64,000 nucleotides of DNA from VAZQ01 sp963739175. GTDB lineage: Bacteria > Pseudomonadota > Alphaproteobacteria > Rhizobiales > Xanthobacteraceae. The notes under the pieces were generated by a model that saw only the letters and a list, made by a program, of their open reading frames with translations, had not been told where the DNA came from and did not search any database. The translations under genes were made by a program, and so were the position numbers. The stretch covers positions 434,001 to 498,000 of the forward strand of contig CAVTZH010000001.1 of assembly GCA_963739175.1 (NCBI GenBank), in the 5' to 3' direction. Below, in pieces: positions 16,855 through 26,093 of the stretch. Each line of letters begins with the position of its first letter. Position 1 is the stretch's first letter.

Positions 16855-17088
16855 ATGGCTCGGGTCTTTCTCCACTACGCAACGCCGCGGGGCGTCGTAT
16901 TCAACCAAAGCCTGACCAAGGTGAAGAGTCTGACAGAGCTGCGCGAATATGCCGTGCAGTCCGTGCAATCATTCATTGCCGGCCCGAACCTTGTCGATTG
17001 GCGCCATTGGGTGCTGCATGTCCGCGACGACCTGGGCTCGGAGCTGTTTGCCGTGCCGTTCGCGTCGTTGCTGGGAGAGCCGCACTGA
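16855..17088 (+). CDS. DUF6894-type small protein
   Basis: The 77-residue protein opens MARVFLHYATPRGVVF, then LTELREYAVQSVQSFI, and ends WVLHVRDDLGSELFAVPFASLL. This order (aromatic opening strand, helix with conserved ALA-like residues, terminal 'V.D..G..L..VPF' strand) matches the DUF6894 family, which is expanded in Hyphomicrobiales. Function is unknown. It stands alone, 172 bases after the methyltransferase, with a weak ribosome-binding site (GAGGTTGGAC). Confidence 0.82.
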   Translation: MARVFLHYATPRGVVFNQSLTKVKSLTELREYAVQSVQSFIAGPNLVDWRHWVLHVRDDLGSELFAVPFASLLGEPH

Positions 17089-17129
17089 CGGGCGCCGCCA
17101 TGCCGGCAGGCAGACTAGACCGAAGCGGC

Positions 17130-18293
17130 CTATAGCCCCTGCGGCGAGGCGCCAAGCTTCTCGGCCACCCAATCGGTGATGTAGTCGACGATCAATCCGC
17201 CGTTGTCGGCGCCGCAATGCTCGGCGCCGCCGTCGGCGAGGTGGAAGATCTTCAGCTCGCGGTCCTTGCTGTTGACGGCGTGCGCGTAGGTCTTCTCGGC
17301 GTGCCAGAGCGGAATCTGCCGGTCGTTCTCGCCATGCACGATGAGGAGCGGACAGGTGATCTTGTCGGCGACGTTTTCGAGCGTCATCTGCCGGGTGACG
17401 GCACGCGTCTCGTCAAGGTTCTTGGTCCCGAACACCCACTGCGCGTGGTCGACGAAACCCGGCACCGACGGCTCGTTGGTGCCGCCGACCCGCGCCTCGA
17501 ATGCCGCACCGAAGTCGAAGATCGCGCCCCAGGCGACGCAGCATTTGAAGCGCTTCTCGAAGGCGGCGGCGCGCGGCGCGTAGTAACCGCCGAGGCTGAG
17601 CGCGACGATTCCGATCCGGTCGGGATCGACGTCGGGACGGGTCGACAGATAGTCGACGCACGCCTTGGCGGGCCGCTCGGTGTGGGGCGAGGAGTGCAGG
17701 TTGGAAAGCCGCAGCGCCGCGCCGACGCCCGGATGATCGACGATCAGGAGCGATATGCCGCGGCGCCGGTACTCCTCGCCGACCGCGCTATAGATGATCT
17801 CCTTGGTGACGTCGAAACCGTCGAAATGCACCATGCATGGCGCCCGGCCGTTGACCGGCGCGCGCATGAAATAGGCCGGCAGCCGGTGCTCGCCATACGG
17901 CACCTCCACAAACTCGACCGGCTCGCGCCGCGCCTTGAGCCCCTTGGCGTAGACCTCGATGCCGCGCTTGTAGGCGATCAGCCGGCGCGGATCCTTGTGG
18001 CTCGGCATGCGCTCGGCGAGCAGATAGTAGAGGCCCGCGCGCAGGTATTTGCGGCCGGCGGAAAGCGGATGGTTCGCCTGGGTATCGACGTCGCCGAGGC
18101 GCTCGACCCGCTCGGCGAGCTTCATGAAACTCTGGAACCAAGCATCCTGCGCGGCGGGATCGTTCTTACGCGCGGCGATCTCCTTGAGCGGCCGGCACGC
18201 TTCGTCGATCTCGGAAATCTGTCCGCCCCGGTTGAGCCCGCCCATGACGGCGAGGTTCCAGGGATAGTTGTTGGGAAAATACTCGAACATCAC
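17130..18293 (-). CDS. Alpha/beta hydrolase (FrsA/DHPON hydrolase-like, esterase-type)
   Basis: This 387-residue protein has an N-terminal helical cap of about 130 residues and then an alpha/beta hydrolase core. The catalytic triad is visible: nucleophile Ser in VALSLGGYYAPR (about residue 225), Asp in IVHGENDRQIP and His in GGAEHCGAD near the C-terminus. A long N-terminal cap with a C-C type core is shared with 2,6-dihydroxypseudooxynicotine hydrolase and related enzymes, so C-C or ester bond hydrolysis is plausible. The substrate is unknown. It is immediately downstream of a Bug-type binding protein gene (25 bases), probably in one transcript. Confidence 0.85.
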   Translation of the reverse strand: MMFEYFPNNYPWNLAVMGGLNRGGQISEIDEACRPLKEIAARKNDPAAQDAWFQSFMKLAERVERLGDVDTQANHPLSAGRKYLRAGLYYLLAERMPSHKDPRRLIAYKRGIEVYAKGLKARREPVEFVEVPYGEHRLPAYFMRAPVNGRAPCMVHFDGFDVTKEIIYSAVGEEYRRRGISLLIVDHPGVGAALRLSNLHSSPHTERPAKACVDYLSTRPDVDPDRIGIVALSLGGYYAPRAAAFEKRFKCCVAWGAIFDFGAAFEARVGGTNEPSVPGFVDHAQWVFGTKNLDETRAVTRQMTLENVADKITCPLLIVHGENDRQIPLWHAEKTYAHAVNSKDRELKIFHLADGGAEHCGADNGGLIVDYITDWVAEKLGASPQGL

Positions 18294-18318
18294 TTACCCC
18301 TCCGCCCGCCTGCACGAA

Positions 18319-19308
18319 CTACTGCGGCTGCAATCCGATCCGCTTGATGATATCGACCTGCCAGCGCATGTCGTCCTCGAGAAAGCGCTTGAATTCCTCG
18401 GGCGTCGAGCCGATCGCGCGGACGCCGCTGTCGGCGAGCACTTTCTTCAGCAGCGGCGTCTCCAGCGCCTTGATGGCTTCGCGGTGGATCAGTGCAATGC
18501 GCTCGCGCGGCGTCGCGGCCGGAAACCACAGGCCGAAATAGCCGGTCACGTCCATCTCCTTGAAGCCGAGCTCCTGAAAGGTCGGCACATCCGGCAAGGT
18601 CGGCGCGCGCTGTGAGCCACTGATGCCGAGCGCACGCAACTGGCCGCCTTGCAGATTCGGATGGGCAAGCAACGTCGACATGAAGCCGACATTGACGTGG
18701 CCGGACATGATGTCGGGCGCGAACGAGGCCGTGCCCCGGTACGGAATCTTGAGCAGCTCGATGCCGGCGAGCTTCTGGAACAGCTCCGCCGCGATGTATG
18801 TGACGTTGCCGATGCCGGCATGGCCGTAGCTGTACTTGCCCGGATATTTCCTGGCGAGCGCGACAAATTCCGTGAGCGTCTTGGCCGGAAAGTCCGGCCG
18901 CGTCATCAGCACGATGCCGTAGGACTGCGCCAGCAGCGTGATCGGCGCGAATTCGGTGATCGGATTGTAGATCGGATTGGCGCTGATCGCGACGTTGCCG
19001 GTGAACGAGCCGGTCGTCATCAGCAGCGTGTAGCCGTCGGGCGGCGACTTTGCCACGAACGCCGTGCCGATCGAGCCGGCCGCGCCGCCTTTGTTTTCGA
19101 TCACGATCGGCTGGCCGAGCGCTTCCGACATCTTCTCCGCGAGCGGCCGACCGAGCAGATCGTTGGGTCCGCCGGCGGCGAAGGGAATGACGAGCCGGAT
19201 CGGGCGCTCGGGATAGGATTGCGCGGCCGCGGGCGGCACGGATTGCATCGCAAGAACAAGTGCAACAACCGCGACGGCTTGCGACAACGCCCTGCCGTAC
19301 CGAGGCAT
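18319..19308 (-). CDS. Bug/TctC-family tripartite tricarboxylate transporter binding protein
   Basis: The 329-residue periplasmic protein begins with a signal peptide (VVALVLAMQSVPPAAAQSYP). Bug motifs follow: YPERPIRLVIPFAAGGPNDLLGR, IVIENKGGAAGSIGT, PDGYTLLMTT and IPYRGTASFAPDIMSG. Family members bind carboxylates or related organic acids with a Venus-flytrap fold. No TctA/TctB membrane partners are nearby, so it is an orphan receptor. The start at 19308 has the strong site GGAGGAAATCTC. The hydrolase gene follows and the acyl-CoA dehydrogenase gene precedes it, hinting at a shared catabolic role. Confidence 0.93.
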   Translation of the reverse strand: MPRYGRALSQAVAVVALVLAMQSVPPAAAQSYPERPIRLVIPFAAGGPNDLLGRPLAEKMSEALGQPIVIENKGGAAGSIGTAFVAKSPPDGYTLLMTTGSFTGNVAISANPIYNPITEFAPITLLAQSYGIVLMTRPDFPAKTLTEFVALARKYPGKYSYGHAGIGNVTYIAAELFQKLAGIELLKIPYRGTASFAPDIMSGHVNVGFMSTLLAHPNLQGGQLRALGISGSQRAPTLPDVPTFQELGFKEMDVTGYFGLWFPAATPRERIALIHREAIKALETPLLKKVLADSGVRAIGSTPEEFKRFLEDDMRWQVDIIKRIGLQPQ

Positions 19309-19408
19309 GAGATTTCCTCCCGGTTTTTCTTTTTTAGCGCCGCCTAGTTGATACGCTTTCTTTCCGCATTGCCATCGCCAAGTGCGACCATCACATACTC
19401 GGCCGCGC

Positions 19409-20639
19409 CTACGCCTCCGGCCCGGCATATTTGCCGGCGGTGTGCGGGAACAGCGCCTTCACGATCTTGAGGCGCGAGATGTCGGTGGTGCCGTCCATGT
19501 GCGGGAAGATCGCGGCGTCGCGGAACAGCTTCTCCACCCCGAAGTCGAGCATCATGCCGTTGCCGCCATGCAGCTCGACCGCATGCGTCGCGACCTTCAG
19601 GATTTCCTCCGAGGCAAACAGCTTCGCCATGTTGCAGAGCGCGTCGGCGTCCGGCGCCTTGGCGTCGACCGCCGCAGCGGCGCGCTCGAGCAGCGCGCGC
19701 GTCGCCTCGAGCTTGGTCGCCATGTCGGCGAGCCGCAGCGCCACCGCCTGATGCTTGATCAGGATGCGGCCGCCCTGCACGTAGTTCTGCACATAGTCCG
19801 ACGTCACCTCGAAGGCGCGCACGCCGACGCCGAGGTTCTTCGCCGCCTGGATGATCTTGCCGGGCTGGAAATAGACGCCGGCGCGGCCGAGCGCGTCGTT
19901 CTCCGCGAGCAGATGATCCTCCGGCACGCGCATGTCCTCGAACACCAGCTCGCCGTTGTTCATGAAGCGGCAGCCGAGCGTCTCGTTGCAGCGCGCGACC
20001 GTCAGGCCGGGCGTGTCACGCGGGACCAGGAACGACGACGTCCCCTGCAGCATGCCGACCTTCGGATTGGTGTTGGCGTAGACCACGTACAGGCCGGCGT
20101 CGTAGCCGTTCGAGATGAACTGCTTGCGGCCGTTGATCACCCACTCCTTGCCCTGCTTCACGGCGCGCGTCTGCATCGACGCTTCCGGCACGTTGTAAGG
20201 GCAGCCAGCGGTCGGAGGCGCCGCGCGGCTCGGTCAGGCAATGCGCCAGCAGGAATTGCGGGTCGTCGGCGATGCGCGGGAACCAGCGCTCCTGCAGGTG
20301 CCGCGGCGCGAGGTTGCGCAGCAGCACCGAGACCTTCCAGATCTGCACCAGCTTGTCGGAGAGGCCGGAATCGCCGCGCGCGATCTCCTCGGCGATGATG
20401 GCGAAGGTCTGGGTTTCCGTCCCCTTCTCGAGCTCGACCCCGCCGAACTCCTCCGGCACGCCGAGCGTGCGGATACCGACGTTCTGCGCGCCCTCGAGGA
20501 TCTCCGGCGGCAGCCGCGCCTCCGGGCGCATATCCCACTCGCGCTGCCAGTTGCCGCGGATGAACGGGATCACGACGTCGTCGACAAAATCGCGGCAGCT
20601 CTGCCGCATCATGCGTTGTTCTTCGGACAGGCCCGTCAT
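19409..20639 (-). CDS. Acyl-CoA dehydrogenase (one frameshift)
   Basis: The N-terminal part from 20639 (MTGLSEEQRMMRQSCRDFV, then LGVPEEFGGVELEKG and LAHCLTEPRGASD) and the C-terminal part (WVINGRKQFISNG, GRILIKHQAVALRLADM, VELHGGNGMMLDFGVEKLFRD) together form a normal 409-residue FAD-dependent acyl-CoA dehydrogenase. They are in different frames. Removing one of the two A bases at 20197-20198 gives SDRWLPYNVPEASMQTR and restores continuity. The enzyme makes a trans-2-enoyl-CoA; IVKALFPHTAGKYAG ends the protein. Substrate chain length cannot be read. The break is most likely a sequence error. Confidence 0.88.
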
Positions 20640-20773
20640 CGCGTTCTCCCTGGCAATACCGTTCCAGGCACCATATCGCCCGCCGCCGGTTCCGCTCAAC
20701 GTAGCGGATGCCAAGAGCCACCGAATCACATCTTATTCATCGCCAACCCGACGCGGCGCCCAGGATCGGGATC

Positions 20774-20881
20774 ATGGAAGGTTTTGACGAAATCCTGGAG
20801 AGCTTGAAGAGCCAGCTCAACGCCATCCCCGGTGCGGTGGTGGTGGAGCGTGGCACCGACGGCCCGCCGGCGGCGGCCTAG
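20774..20881 (+). CDS. Possible 35-aa small protein
   Basis: A short frame starts at the ATG at 20774 and encodes a peptide opening MEGFDEILESLKSQL, with an acidic amphipathic helix and an Ala/Pro tail, stopping at 20879-20881. Upstream bases (GATCGGGATC) give only a weak ribosome-binding site. It lies in the gap between the divergently placed acyl-CoA dehydrogenase and a Bug gene, and its composition is more protein-like than the shadows around it. It could equally be chance or a gene remnant. Confidence 0.25.
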   Translation: MEGFDEILESLKSQLNAIPGAVVVERGTDGPPAAA

Positions 20882-20893
20882 ACCATATCGACT

Positions 20894-21871
20894 TTAGCTC
20901 GCCTTGAGATTCGCAAACTTAACCACTTTGGCCCACTTATCCGTTTCTTCGGCAATGAATTTGCGGAACTCGGCGGGCGAACACGCAAACACCGTCGAGC
21001 CCAGGTCAGCAAGTTGTGCGTTCAGCTTCGGATCAGCGAGGCCGGCGTTAATCTCCTTGTTGAGCTTCTCAACGATCTCTGCAGGCGTGTTCCTTGGCGC
21101 ACCGATACCGTTCCAGGTGCTTGCCTCGTAGCCTGGCAGCAAATCACTCAGGCTCGGCAAATCTGGGAGCGCCTGCGCGCGTGCCGCCGTGGTCACCGCC
21201 AACCCGCGCAGCTTGCCGGTTTTGATGTGTTCGAGCGACGAGATCGTCGGGCCAAAATAGACCTGGACCTGTCCGCCAAGCAGGTCGGTAAGCGCGGGCG
21301 CTGCGCCGCGATACGGTACGTGTACAATATCGACACCAGCCATCATCTTGAATAACTCACCCGCGACGTGGGACGGCGCCCCGTTGCCGCCCGACGCCAT
21401 GTTGATCTTGCCTGGCCTGGATTTGGCATAGGCAATGAACTCGGGCACCGTCTTGGCTGGAACCGAAGGATGCACGACCATGACCAAGTGGTCACGGATC
21501 AAACCCGCCACCGGCGCTATATCGCGAATGAAATTGAAACTCATCTTTTCATGGAGTGTTGCGTTGATCGCACTCGCCGCGTTCACCACGAGCAATGTGT
21601 AGCCATCCGCCGGGGCACGCACGACAGCCTCGGTGGCGATATTGGTGCCGGCCCCCGGCCGGTTCTCGATAATGAATGGCTGATCGAGCCGTTCTGACAG
21701 CCACTGACCCATCAGACGCGCAAGGATGTCCGCACCGCCGCCAGCAGGCGTGGCGACGATCAAACGCACCGGCCGTGATGGATAGACCTGAGCCCGAGCG
21801 GTGCGCGCCACGAATGGAAGAGCGGAAACAGCTCCTGCTAGCCGAAGAAATTGGCGACGCGGAATTGTCAT
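20894..21871 (-). CDS. Bug/TctC-family binding protein with Tat-type signal
   Basis: From the ATG at 21871 the protein begins MTIPRRQFLRLAGAVSALPF, with the twin-arginine motif RRQFLRL, so export by the Tat pathway is likely; Sec export is usual for the family. Bug motifs follow: YPSRPVRLIVATPAGGGADILAR, FIIENRPGAGTNIAT, PADGYTLLVVNAAS and VPYRGAAPALTDLLGG. Length is 325 residues. It is divergent from a LysR regulator, with palindromic sites between them, so it is probably the regulated target. Base composition is slightly AT-richer than in the neighbours. Confidence 0.93.
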   Translation of the reverse strand: MTIPRRQFLRLAGAVSALPFVARTARAQVYPSRPVRLIVATPAGGGADILARLMGQWLSERLDQPFIIENRPGAGTNIATEAVVRAPADGYTLLVVNAASAINATLHEKMSFNFIRDIAPVAGLIRDHLVMVVHPSVPAKTVPEFIAYAKSRPGKINMASGGNGAPSHVAGELFKMMAGVDIVHVPYRGAAPALTDLLGGQVQVYFGPTISSLEHIKTGKLRGLAVTTAARAQALPDLPSLSDLLPGYEASTWNGIGAPRNTPAEIVEKLNKEINAGLADPKLNAQLADLGSTVFACSPAEFRKFIAEETDKWAKVVKFANLKAS

Positions 21872-21951
21872 GGCGTCTTCCTCCGAATCGGACACGCGAG
21901 CGACAGGTCTTCGATCGTCGGCTGTTCCGAGAGCTTGGTTTCCAACGATAG

Positions 21952-21991
21952 CTGATGGCCACCATCAGCGGATAATGCTAATGTCTGATGG
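21952..21991. promoter_or_regulatory. Candidate LysR operator between the Bug and LysR genes
   Basis: CTGATGG CCA CCATCAG at 21952-21968 is a perfect inverted repeat with seven-base arms. The same half-site CTGATGG recurs at 21985-21991, followed by TATCATC, a degenerate second arm. LysR-type regulators bind such dyads in divergent promoter regions, often with one strong site near -65 and one weaker site. The position, 80-120 bases from the Bug start and 19-58 bases before the LysR start, fits autoregulation plus control of the Bug gene. Confidence 0.6.
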
Positions 21992-22009
21992 TATCATCTC
22001 AAATTCGAA

Positions 22010-22969
22010 ATGGGTCACCGCATGCAGTTGAGCGATCGCATCGGACGCAGGCTGAAGCTGCAAGACCTGCACGTCCTCATGACCGTCGTGCAGGCCGGCA
22101 GCATGGGGAAGGCGGCGCGACGCCTCAATTCCACTCAGCCCAACGTTTCAAGATCAATCTCGGAGCTGGAGCATGCATTCGGCGTACGCCTGCTCGACCG
22201 CCACCGCCAGGGTATCGAGCCCACCGCCTACGGTCGCGCGTTGCTTGATGGCGGTGTGGCTGCGTTCGATGAACTGCGCCAAGCGGTGAAGAACATCGAG
22301 TTTCTCGCCGACCCGACCGCCGGCGAAGTGCGCATCGGAAGCGCGCCCCCTCTCGCGGCAAATTTCGTTTCCGCAGTCATCGATCGGGTCTCCCGGCGCC
22401 ATCCACGCGTCGTGTTTCATCTCATGGCATCGCCATCCGAAACGCTGTACCGAGAGTTGATCGAGCGCAACGTCGACTTTGTGATCGCAGAACGATTCGG
22501 CCCATTTACAGACGAGAAACTGGGCTTCGAACGTCTTTATGACGAGTTCTATGCCGTTGTGGCCGGCGCTCAAAATCCCTGGACTTGGCGGCGCAAGATC
22601 GCGCTTGCCGAATTAGTGAATGAGCCATGGGTACTGCCAGCGGCGGAAAGCGGGCCTGGCTCCGTTGCAAAGAAAGCCTTCCATGCCAGCGGCCTTGACT
22701 ATCCTCGCGTAGCCGTCGTCACCTTTCCACGCGAAGTTCGTTTGAACCTCGCGGCGACCGGCCGCTTTCTCACGGTTGCGCCGGCTTCCGTATCGAGCTT
22801 TCCAACACGGCGCCCGGAGCTCAAGGTCTTGCCTGTCGACCTGCCGACCGCTCTCGTGCCCCACGGAATCATCACGCTGAAGAACCGCACGCTCAGTCCA
22901 GTCGCCCGGCTTTTTATCGAATACGCCCGCGAAGTAGCGAAGCCGCTGGCAAAGGGAAATCGCAAGTAG
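22010..22969 (+). CDS. LysR-family transcriptional regulator
   Basis: The 319-residue protein has an N-terminal winged helix-turn-helix (residues about 16-75; LKLQDLHVLMTVVQAGSMGKAARRLNSTQPNVSRSI), then a periplasmic-binding-like effector domain starting near GEVRIGSAPPLAANF. RLLDRHRQGIEPTAYG ends the DNA-binding part. The first ATG at 22010 has an alternative four codons later. It is divergent from the Tat-exported Bug protein, and paired dyads lie between them, so it likely senses the ligand or a metabolite of it. Confidence 0.93.
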   Translation: MGHRMQLSDRIGRRLKLQDLHVLMTVVQAGSMGKAARRLNSTQPNVSRSISELEHAFGVRLLDRHRQGIEPTAYGRALLDGGVAAFDELRQAVKNIEFLADPTAGEVRIGSAPPLAANFVSAVIDRVSRRHPRVVFHLMASPSETLYRELIERNVDFVIAERFGPFTDEKLGFERLYDEFYAVVAGAQNPWTWRRKIALAELVNEPWVLPAAESGPGSVAKKAFHASGLDYPRVAVVTFPREVRLNLAATGRFLTVAPASVSSFPTRRPELKVLPVDLPTALVPHGIITLKNRTLSPVARLFIEYAREVAKPLAKGNRK

Positions 22970-23055
22970 GCCAACTCGTCCGCCCCGGCAGTTGTTGCCA
23001 ACCCCGGCCCGTTGCACCATTTTAGGCCTGAGTTTTTCTCACGTTTTGAGGCCCC

Positions 23056-24084
23056 ATGCCGCAGCGGAAATTTCCCTGGGAATCCTTGTCCGACAACGAG
23101 CTGCTTGAGCGCCGCCTCTCAGGCTTGAGGGTGACGGTCGAGGACACCTGGCTCGAGGATTGCCTCCATAACCTCCATCAGGAGATGGGAGAGCGGGGCC
23201 TCCGGCTGCGGCCGCATGCCTGGATCTCGAGCGAGTGGTTCAGCCCGGACAACACCCCCGGCATCGCGATCCCGTTCTACCTCGCCCATCCCCGCCTGAT
23301 GAAGCTCGAGAACAAGATGATGCTCGACGTCGAGGGCGGCACCTGGTCCGAGTGCATGGCCATCCTCCGGCATGAGGCCGGCCACACCGTGCAGCACGCC
23401 TACCAGTTGCAACGCCGCCGGCGCTGGCAGCAGCTGTTCGGTCCTTCCTCCAAGCGCTACCCGCGCTGGTATCGGCCCAATCCCGGCAGCCGGCGCTACG
23501 TCCAGCATCTCCGGCTGTGGTATGCGCAGAGCCACCCCGACGAGGATTTCGCCGAGACGTTTGCGGTGTGGTTGCGGCCGCGCTCGAACTGGCGCACGCG
23601 TTACGCCGGTTGGCCGGCGCTCAAGAAGCTCGAATATGTCGACGAGCTGATGGACGAGATCGCCGGCAAGCGGCCGCTGCTCACTGCCCGGGAACGGGTC
23701 GATCCGCTGAACGAGCTCAGCCAGACGCTTGGCGAATACTACAAGAAGAAGCAGGCGCTCTACGCTTTCAATGCGCCGAAGACGTACGACCGCGACCTTT
23801 ACCGGCTGTTCTCCGCCGAGCCGCGGCATGCCCGGTCGCAACCGGCTTCAATGTTTATTAGGCGCCACCGTGCCAGAATCAGACAGCTGGTCGCGAAGTG
23901 GACCGGCGAGAACCAGCTCACGCTCGATGCGGTGCTTGACGACATGATTATCCGCTGCCGCGAGCACAATCTGCGCGCGGTGGGCTCCGAGCGGAAATTG
24001 TTTATGGACTTTACCGTGCTGCTGACCGCCAAGACGATGCACGCGCTGTTCGGCCCGTCGAAGCGGAAATGGATCGCGCTATGA
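23056..24084 (+). CDS. Putative zinc-binding metallopeptidase, coupled to an ATP-grasp gene
   Basis: The 342-residue cytoplasmic protein (no signal peptide) carries a zincin motif, HEAGH at residues 106-110, in MAILRHEAGHTVQHAY. A second conserved block, HPDEDFAETFAVWLRPR (about residues 160-176), probably provides the third zinc ligand (Glu or Asp). This arrangement matches a family annotated only as putative zinc-binding metallopeptidase, with no known substrate. The TGA stop overlaps the ATG of the next gene (ATGA at 24081-24084), so this protein and the ATP-grasp enzyme are made together. Confidence 0.85.
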   Translation: MPQRKFPWESLSDNELLERRLSGLRVTVEDTWLEDCLHNLHQEMGERGLRLRPHAWISSEWFSPDNTPGIAIPFYLAHPRLMKLENKMMLDVEGGTWSECMAILRHEAGHTVQHAYQLQRRRRWQQLFGPSSKRYPRWYRPNPGSRRYVQHLRLWYAQSHPDEDFAETFAVWLRPRSNWRTRYAGWPALKKLEYVDELMDEIAGKRPLLTARERVDPLNELSQTLGEYYKKKQALYAFNAPKTYDRDLYRLFSAEPRHARSQPASMFIRRHRARIRQLVAKWTGENQLTLDAVLDDMIIRCREHNLRAVGSERKLFMDFTVLLTAKTMHALFGPSKRKWIAL

Positions 24085-25109
24085 AACGCCTGCGCGTTTT
24101 GGTTCTCATGCACCCGGACCTGGTGCCCCCGGATTCGACCAAGGGTTACAGCGCGCTCGAAATCAACAAATGGAAAACCGAATACGACGTCGTGAGCACG
24201 TTGCGCGCCGCCGGGCATGAGGTCCGTCCGCTCGGCGTGCACGACGAGCTCAAGCCGATCCGCGACGAGGTCGAGGGCTGGAAGCCCCACGTCGTGTTCA
24301 CGCTGCTCGAGCAGTTTCACGGCGAGGTCATCTACGACCAGAACGTCGTGAGCTATCTCGAGCTGATGCGCATCCCCTACACCGGCTGCGGCCCGCGTGG
24401 GCTGATGCTCGCGCGCGGCAAGGACCTGTCGAAGACGCTGGTGCACTACCACCGGATTCCGGTGCCGGCCTTTGCGGTGTTTCCGTTGCATCGCAAGGTC
24501 AAGCGGCCGAAGCGCCTGGCGCTGCCGCTGATCGTCAAGAGCCTGAGCGAGGACTCATCCTGGGGAATCTCACAAGCCTCCGTCGTCGACACCGACGAGA
24601 AACTTGCGGAACGCGTCGCCTTCATCCACGACAAGATCGGCACCGCCGCCATCGCCGAGCAGTTCATCGAAGGGCGTGAACTTTACGTTGGCGTGCTCGG
24701 CAACGACCGCCTGCGGGTGCTGCCGGTGTGGGAGCTGAAATTCGGCAACATGGCGGAAGGTTCGTATGCCATCGCCACCGAGAAGGTGAAGCACGATCCC
24801 AACTATCAGAAGCGCGTCGGCATCGAGGACGGGCCGGCCAAGGACCTGCCGCCGGAGCTATACGCCCGCATCCAGCGTTTGGCGAAACGGGTCTACCGGA
24901 CGCTGCAGCTCGACGGCTATGCCCGTGTCGACTTCCGGCTGTCGCCCGACGGCACGCCCTACTTCCTCGAAGTGAATCCCAATCCCGAAATCGCGCAGAG
25001 CCAGGAATTCGCGACCGCCGCCAAGCACGACGGGCTCGCCTATCCGGACCTCCTGCATCGCATCGTGACGCTCGGCATCAGCCGGGCCAACGCGCCGGTG
25101 TCGGCGTAA
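24081..25109 (+). CDS. D-Ala-D-Ala ligase-like ATP-grasp enzyme
   Basis: The 342-residue protein has an N-terminal alpha/beta lobe (MKRLRVLVLMHPDLVPPDS), then the ATP-grasp fold. LPLIVKSLSEDSSWGIS holds the ATP-binding Lys, FIEGRELYVGVLGN follows, and YFLEVNPNPEIAQ near residue 300 provides the Mg2+ ligands Glu and Asn. Overall it resembles Ddl, but the substrate loop differs, and a genuine ddl normally lies in the murF-ftsZ cluster. An amide-forming ligation of a peptide or amino acid is likely. It overlaps the metallopeptidase gene by four bases, which suggests a ligase/peptidase pair acting on the same product. Confidence 0.88.
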   Translation: MKRLRVLVLMHPDLVPPDSTKGYSALEINKWKTEYDVVSTLRAAGHEVRPLGVHDELKPIRDEVEGWKPHVVFTLLEQFHGEVIYDQNVVSYLELMRIPYTGCGPRGLMLARGKDLSKTLVHYHRIPVPAFAVFPLHRKVKRPKRLALPLIVKSLSEDSSWGISQASVVDTDEKLAERVAFIHDKIGTAAIAEQFIEGRELYVGVLGNDRLRVLPVWELKFGNMAEGSYAIATEKVKHDPNYQKRVGIEDGPAKDLPPELYARIQRLAKRVYRTLQLDGYARVDFRLSPDGTPYFLEVNPNPEIAQSQEFATAAKHDGLAYPDLLHRIVTLGISRANAPVSA

Positions 25110-25120
25110 AGCCCGCTTGC

Positions 25121-26083
25121 TCAGCCCCCACTGCCGACGCTTTGCTCGGCATGGCGCCGGATATGGGCCAGCACGCGCGCGTTGTTCTCCTGCACGATCC
25201 AGCGCGCCATTGGCAGCCAATAGAGAACCGGATCGAGCCGCAGCTCGTGTGACGTGCGCTCGATGACGTCGGTGCGGCCGTCAGCGCGCGCGACCAGCTC
25301 GAAGCTCGTGGAGGTCGTGCGGAAATAGCCGACGACGTGCGGCGCGTGCACATGCTCATACGGACTCATCTCGCGCATCGCCGGGATATCCTCGACCACG
25401 ACGAAGGCGAATTTCCGGTTCGGCTCCCACGCGGTGATGCGCTCGATCGCGGTGCCGGTGGAGAACTCGCCGCGGCGGATGGCGCCGACGCCTTCGCCGA
25501 CAATTTCGCTGCGGATCGGATAGGCGACGCCGAGGCGGAACGGCAGCGCGAGCGGTCCTTCGACCGGATCGGTGGACAGGATCGAGCGCCACACGGCTTC
25601 AGGCGGCGCGTGCACCTCGATGGTCTGCACGGTGTCGAAGCGGGTCGAGGCGGGCAGGACGTGCTCGACCGCAAACACCAGCGGCACGAGCGCGATGCAC
25701 GAGACCATCTGCGAGCGCTTGCCACGCAAGGCCATCACGCGCCCCACTTCGCCGCCGAACCACGCAGCGGCGACCCCAAGCGGCGCCACCATGGCGATGC
25801 AGACGATACCTTCGAGCGCGACCAGCACGAGCCCGACGCTTCCGATAGCGAGGGCGACCATCACCGACACCAGCGTCCGCGTGCTGCCGATGTCGCCTTT
25901 GTAGTTCGCGATATAGGCCGTGATAATCCCGATGACAAACGGCGTGAGCAGGAAGAGCCCGTATCCGTAGACTCCGAAAATCAGCGTACCGACGGCGACC
26001 GCCGCGAGCATCAATCCGACGCCGACGACCACGCCCGGCACGGCCGCAATCAGCCAGAGGTTTTCCTTCAACGAGATGGGCAT
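25121..26083 (-). CDS. Membrane protein with C-terminal SRPBCC domain
   Basis: The 320-residue protein has about four or five hydrophobic helices (residues 10-145) and then a soluble C-terminal domain. That domain starts near TIEVHAPPEAVWRSIL, a strand and helix opening typical of the SRPBCC (START/Bet v1-like) fold, and ends TDVIERTSHELRLDPVLYWLP. The fold has a deep cavity for lipids or other hydrophobic ligands. It lies 10 bases downstream of a fatty acid desaturase gene in the same direction, so a lipid-related role is a reasonable inference. The 3' end is close to the convergent ATP-grasp gene. Confidence 0.83.
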   Translation of the reverse strand: MPISLKENLWLIAAVPGVVVGVGLMLAAVAVGTLIFGVYGYGLFLLTPFVIGIITAYIANYKGDIGSTRTLVSVMVALAIGSVGLVLVALEGIVCIAMVAPLGVAAAWFGGEVGRVMALRGKRSQMVSCIALVPLVFAVEHVLPASTRFDTVQTIEVHAPPEAVWRSILSTDPVEGPLALPFRLGVAYPIRSEIVGEGVGAIRRGEFSTGTAIERITAWEPNRKFAFVVVEDIPAMREMSPYEHVHAPHVVGYFRTTSTSFELVARADGRTDVIERTSHELRLDPVLYWLPMARWIVQENNARVLAHIRRHAEQSVGSGG

Positions 26084-26093
26084 CGCTCTCTCC

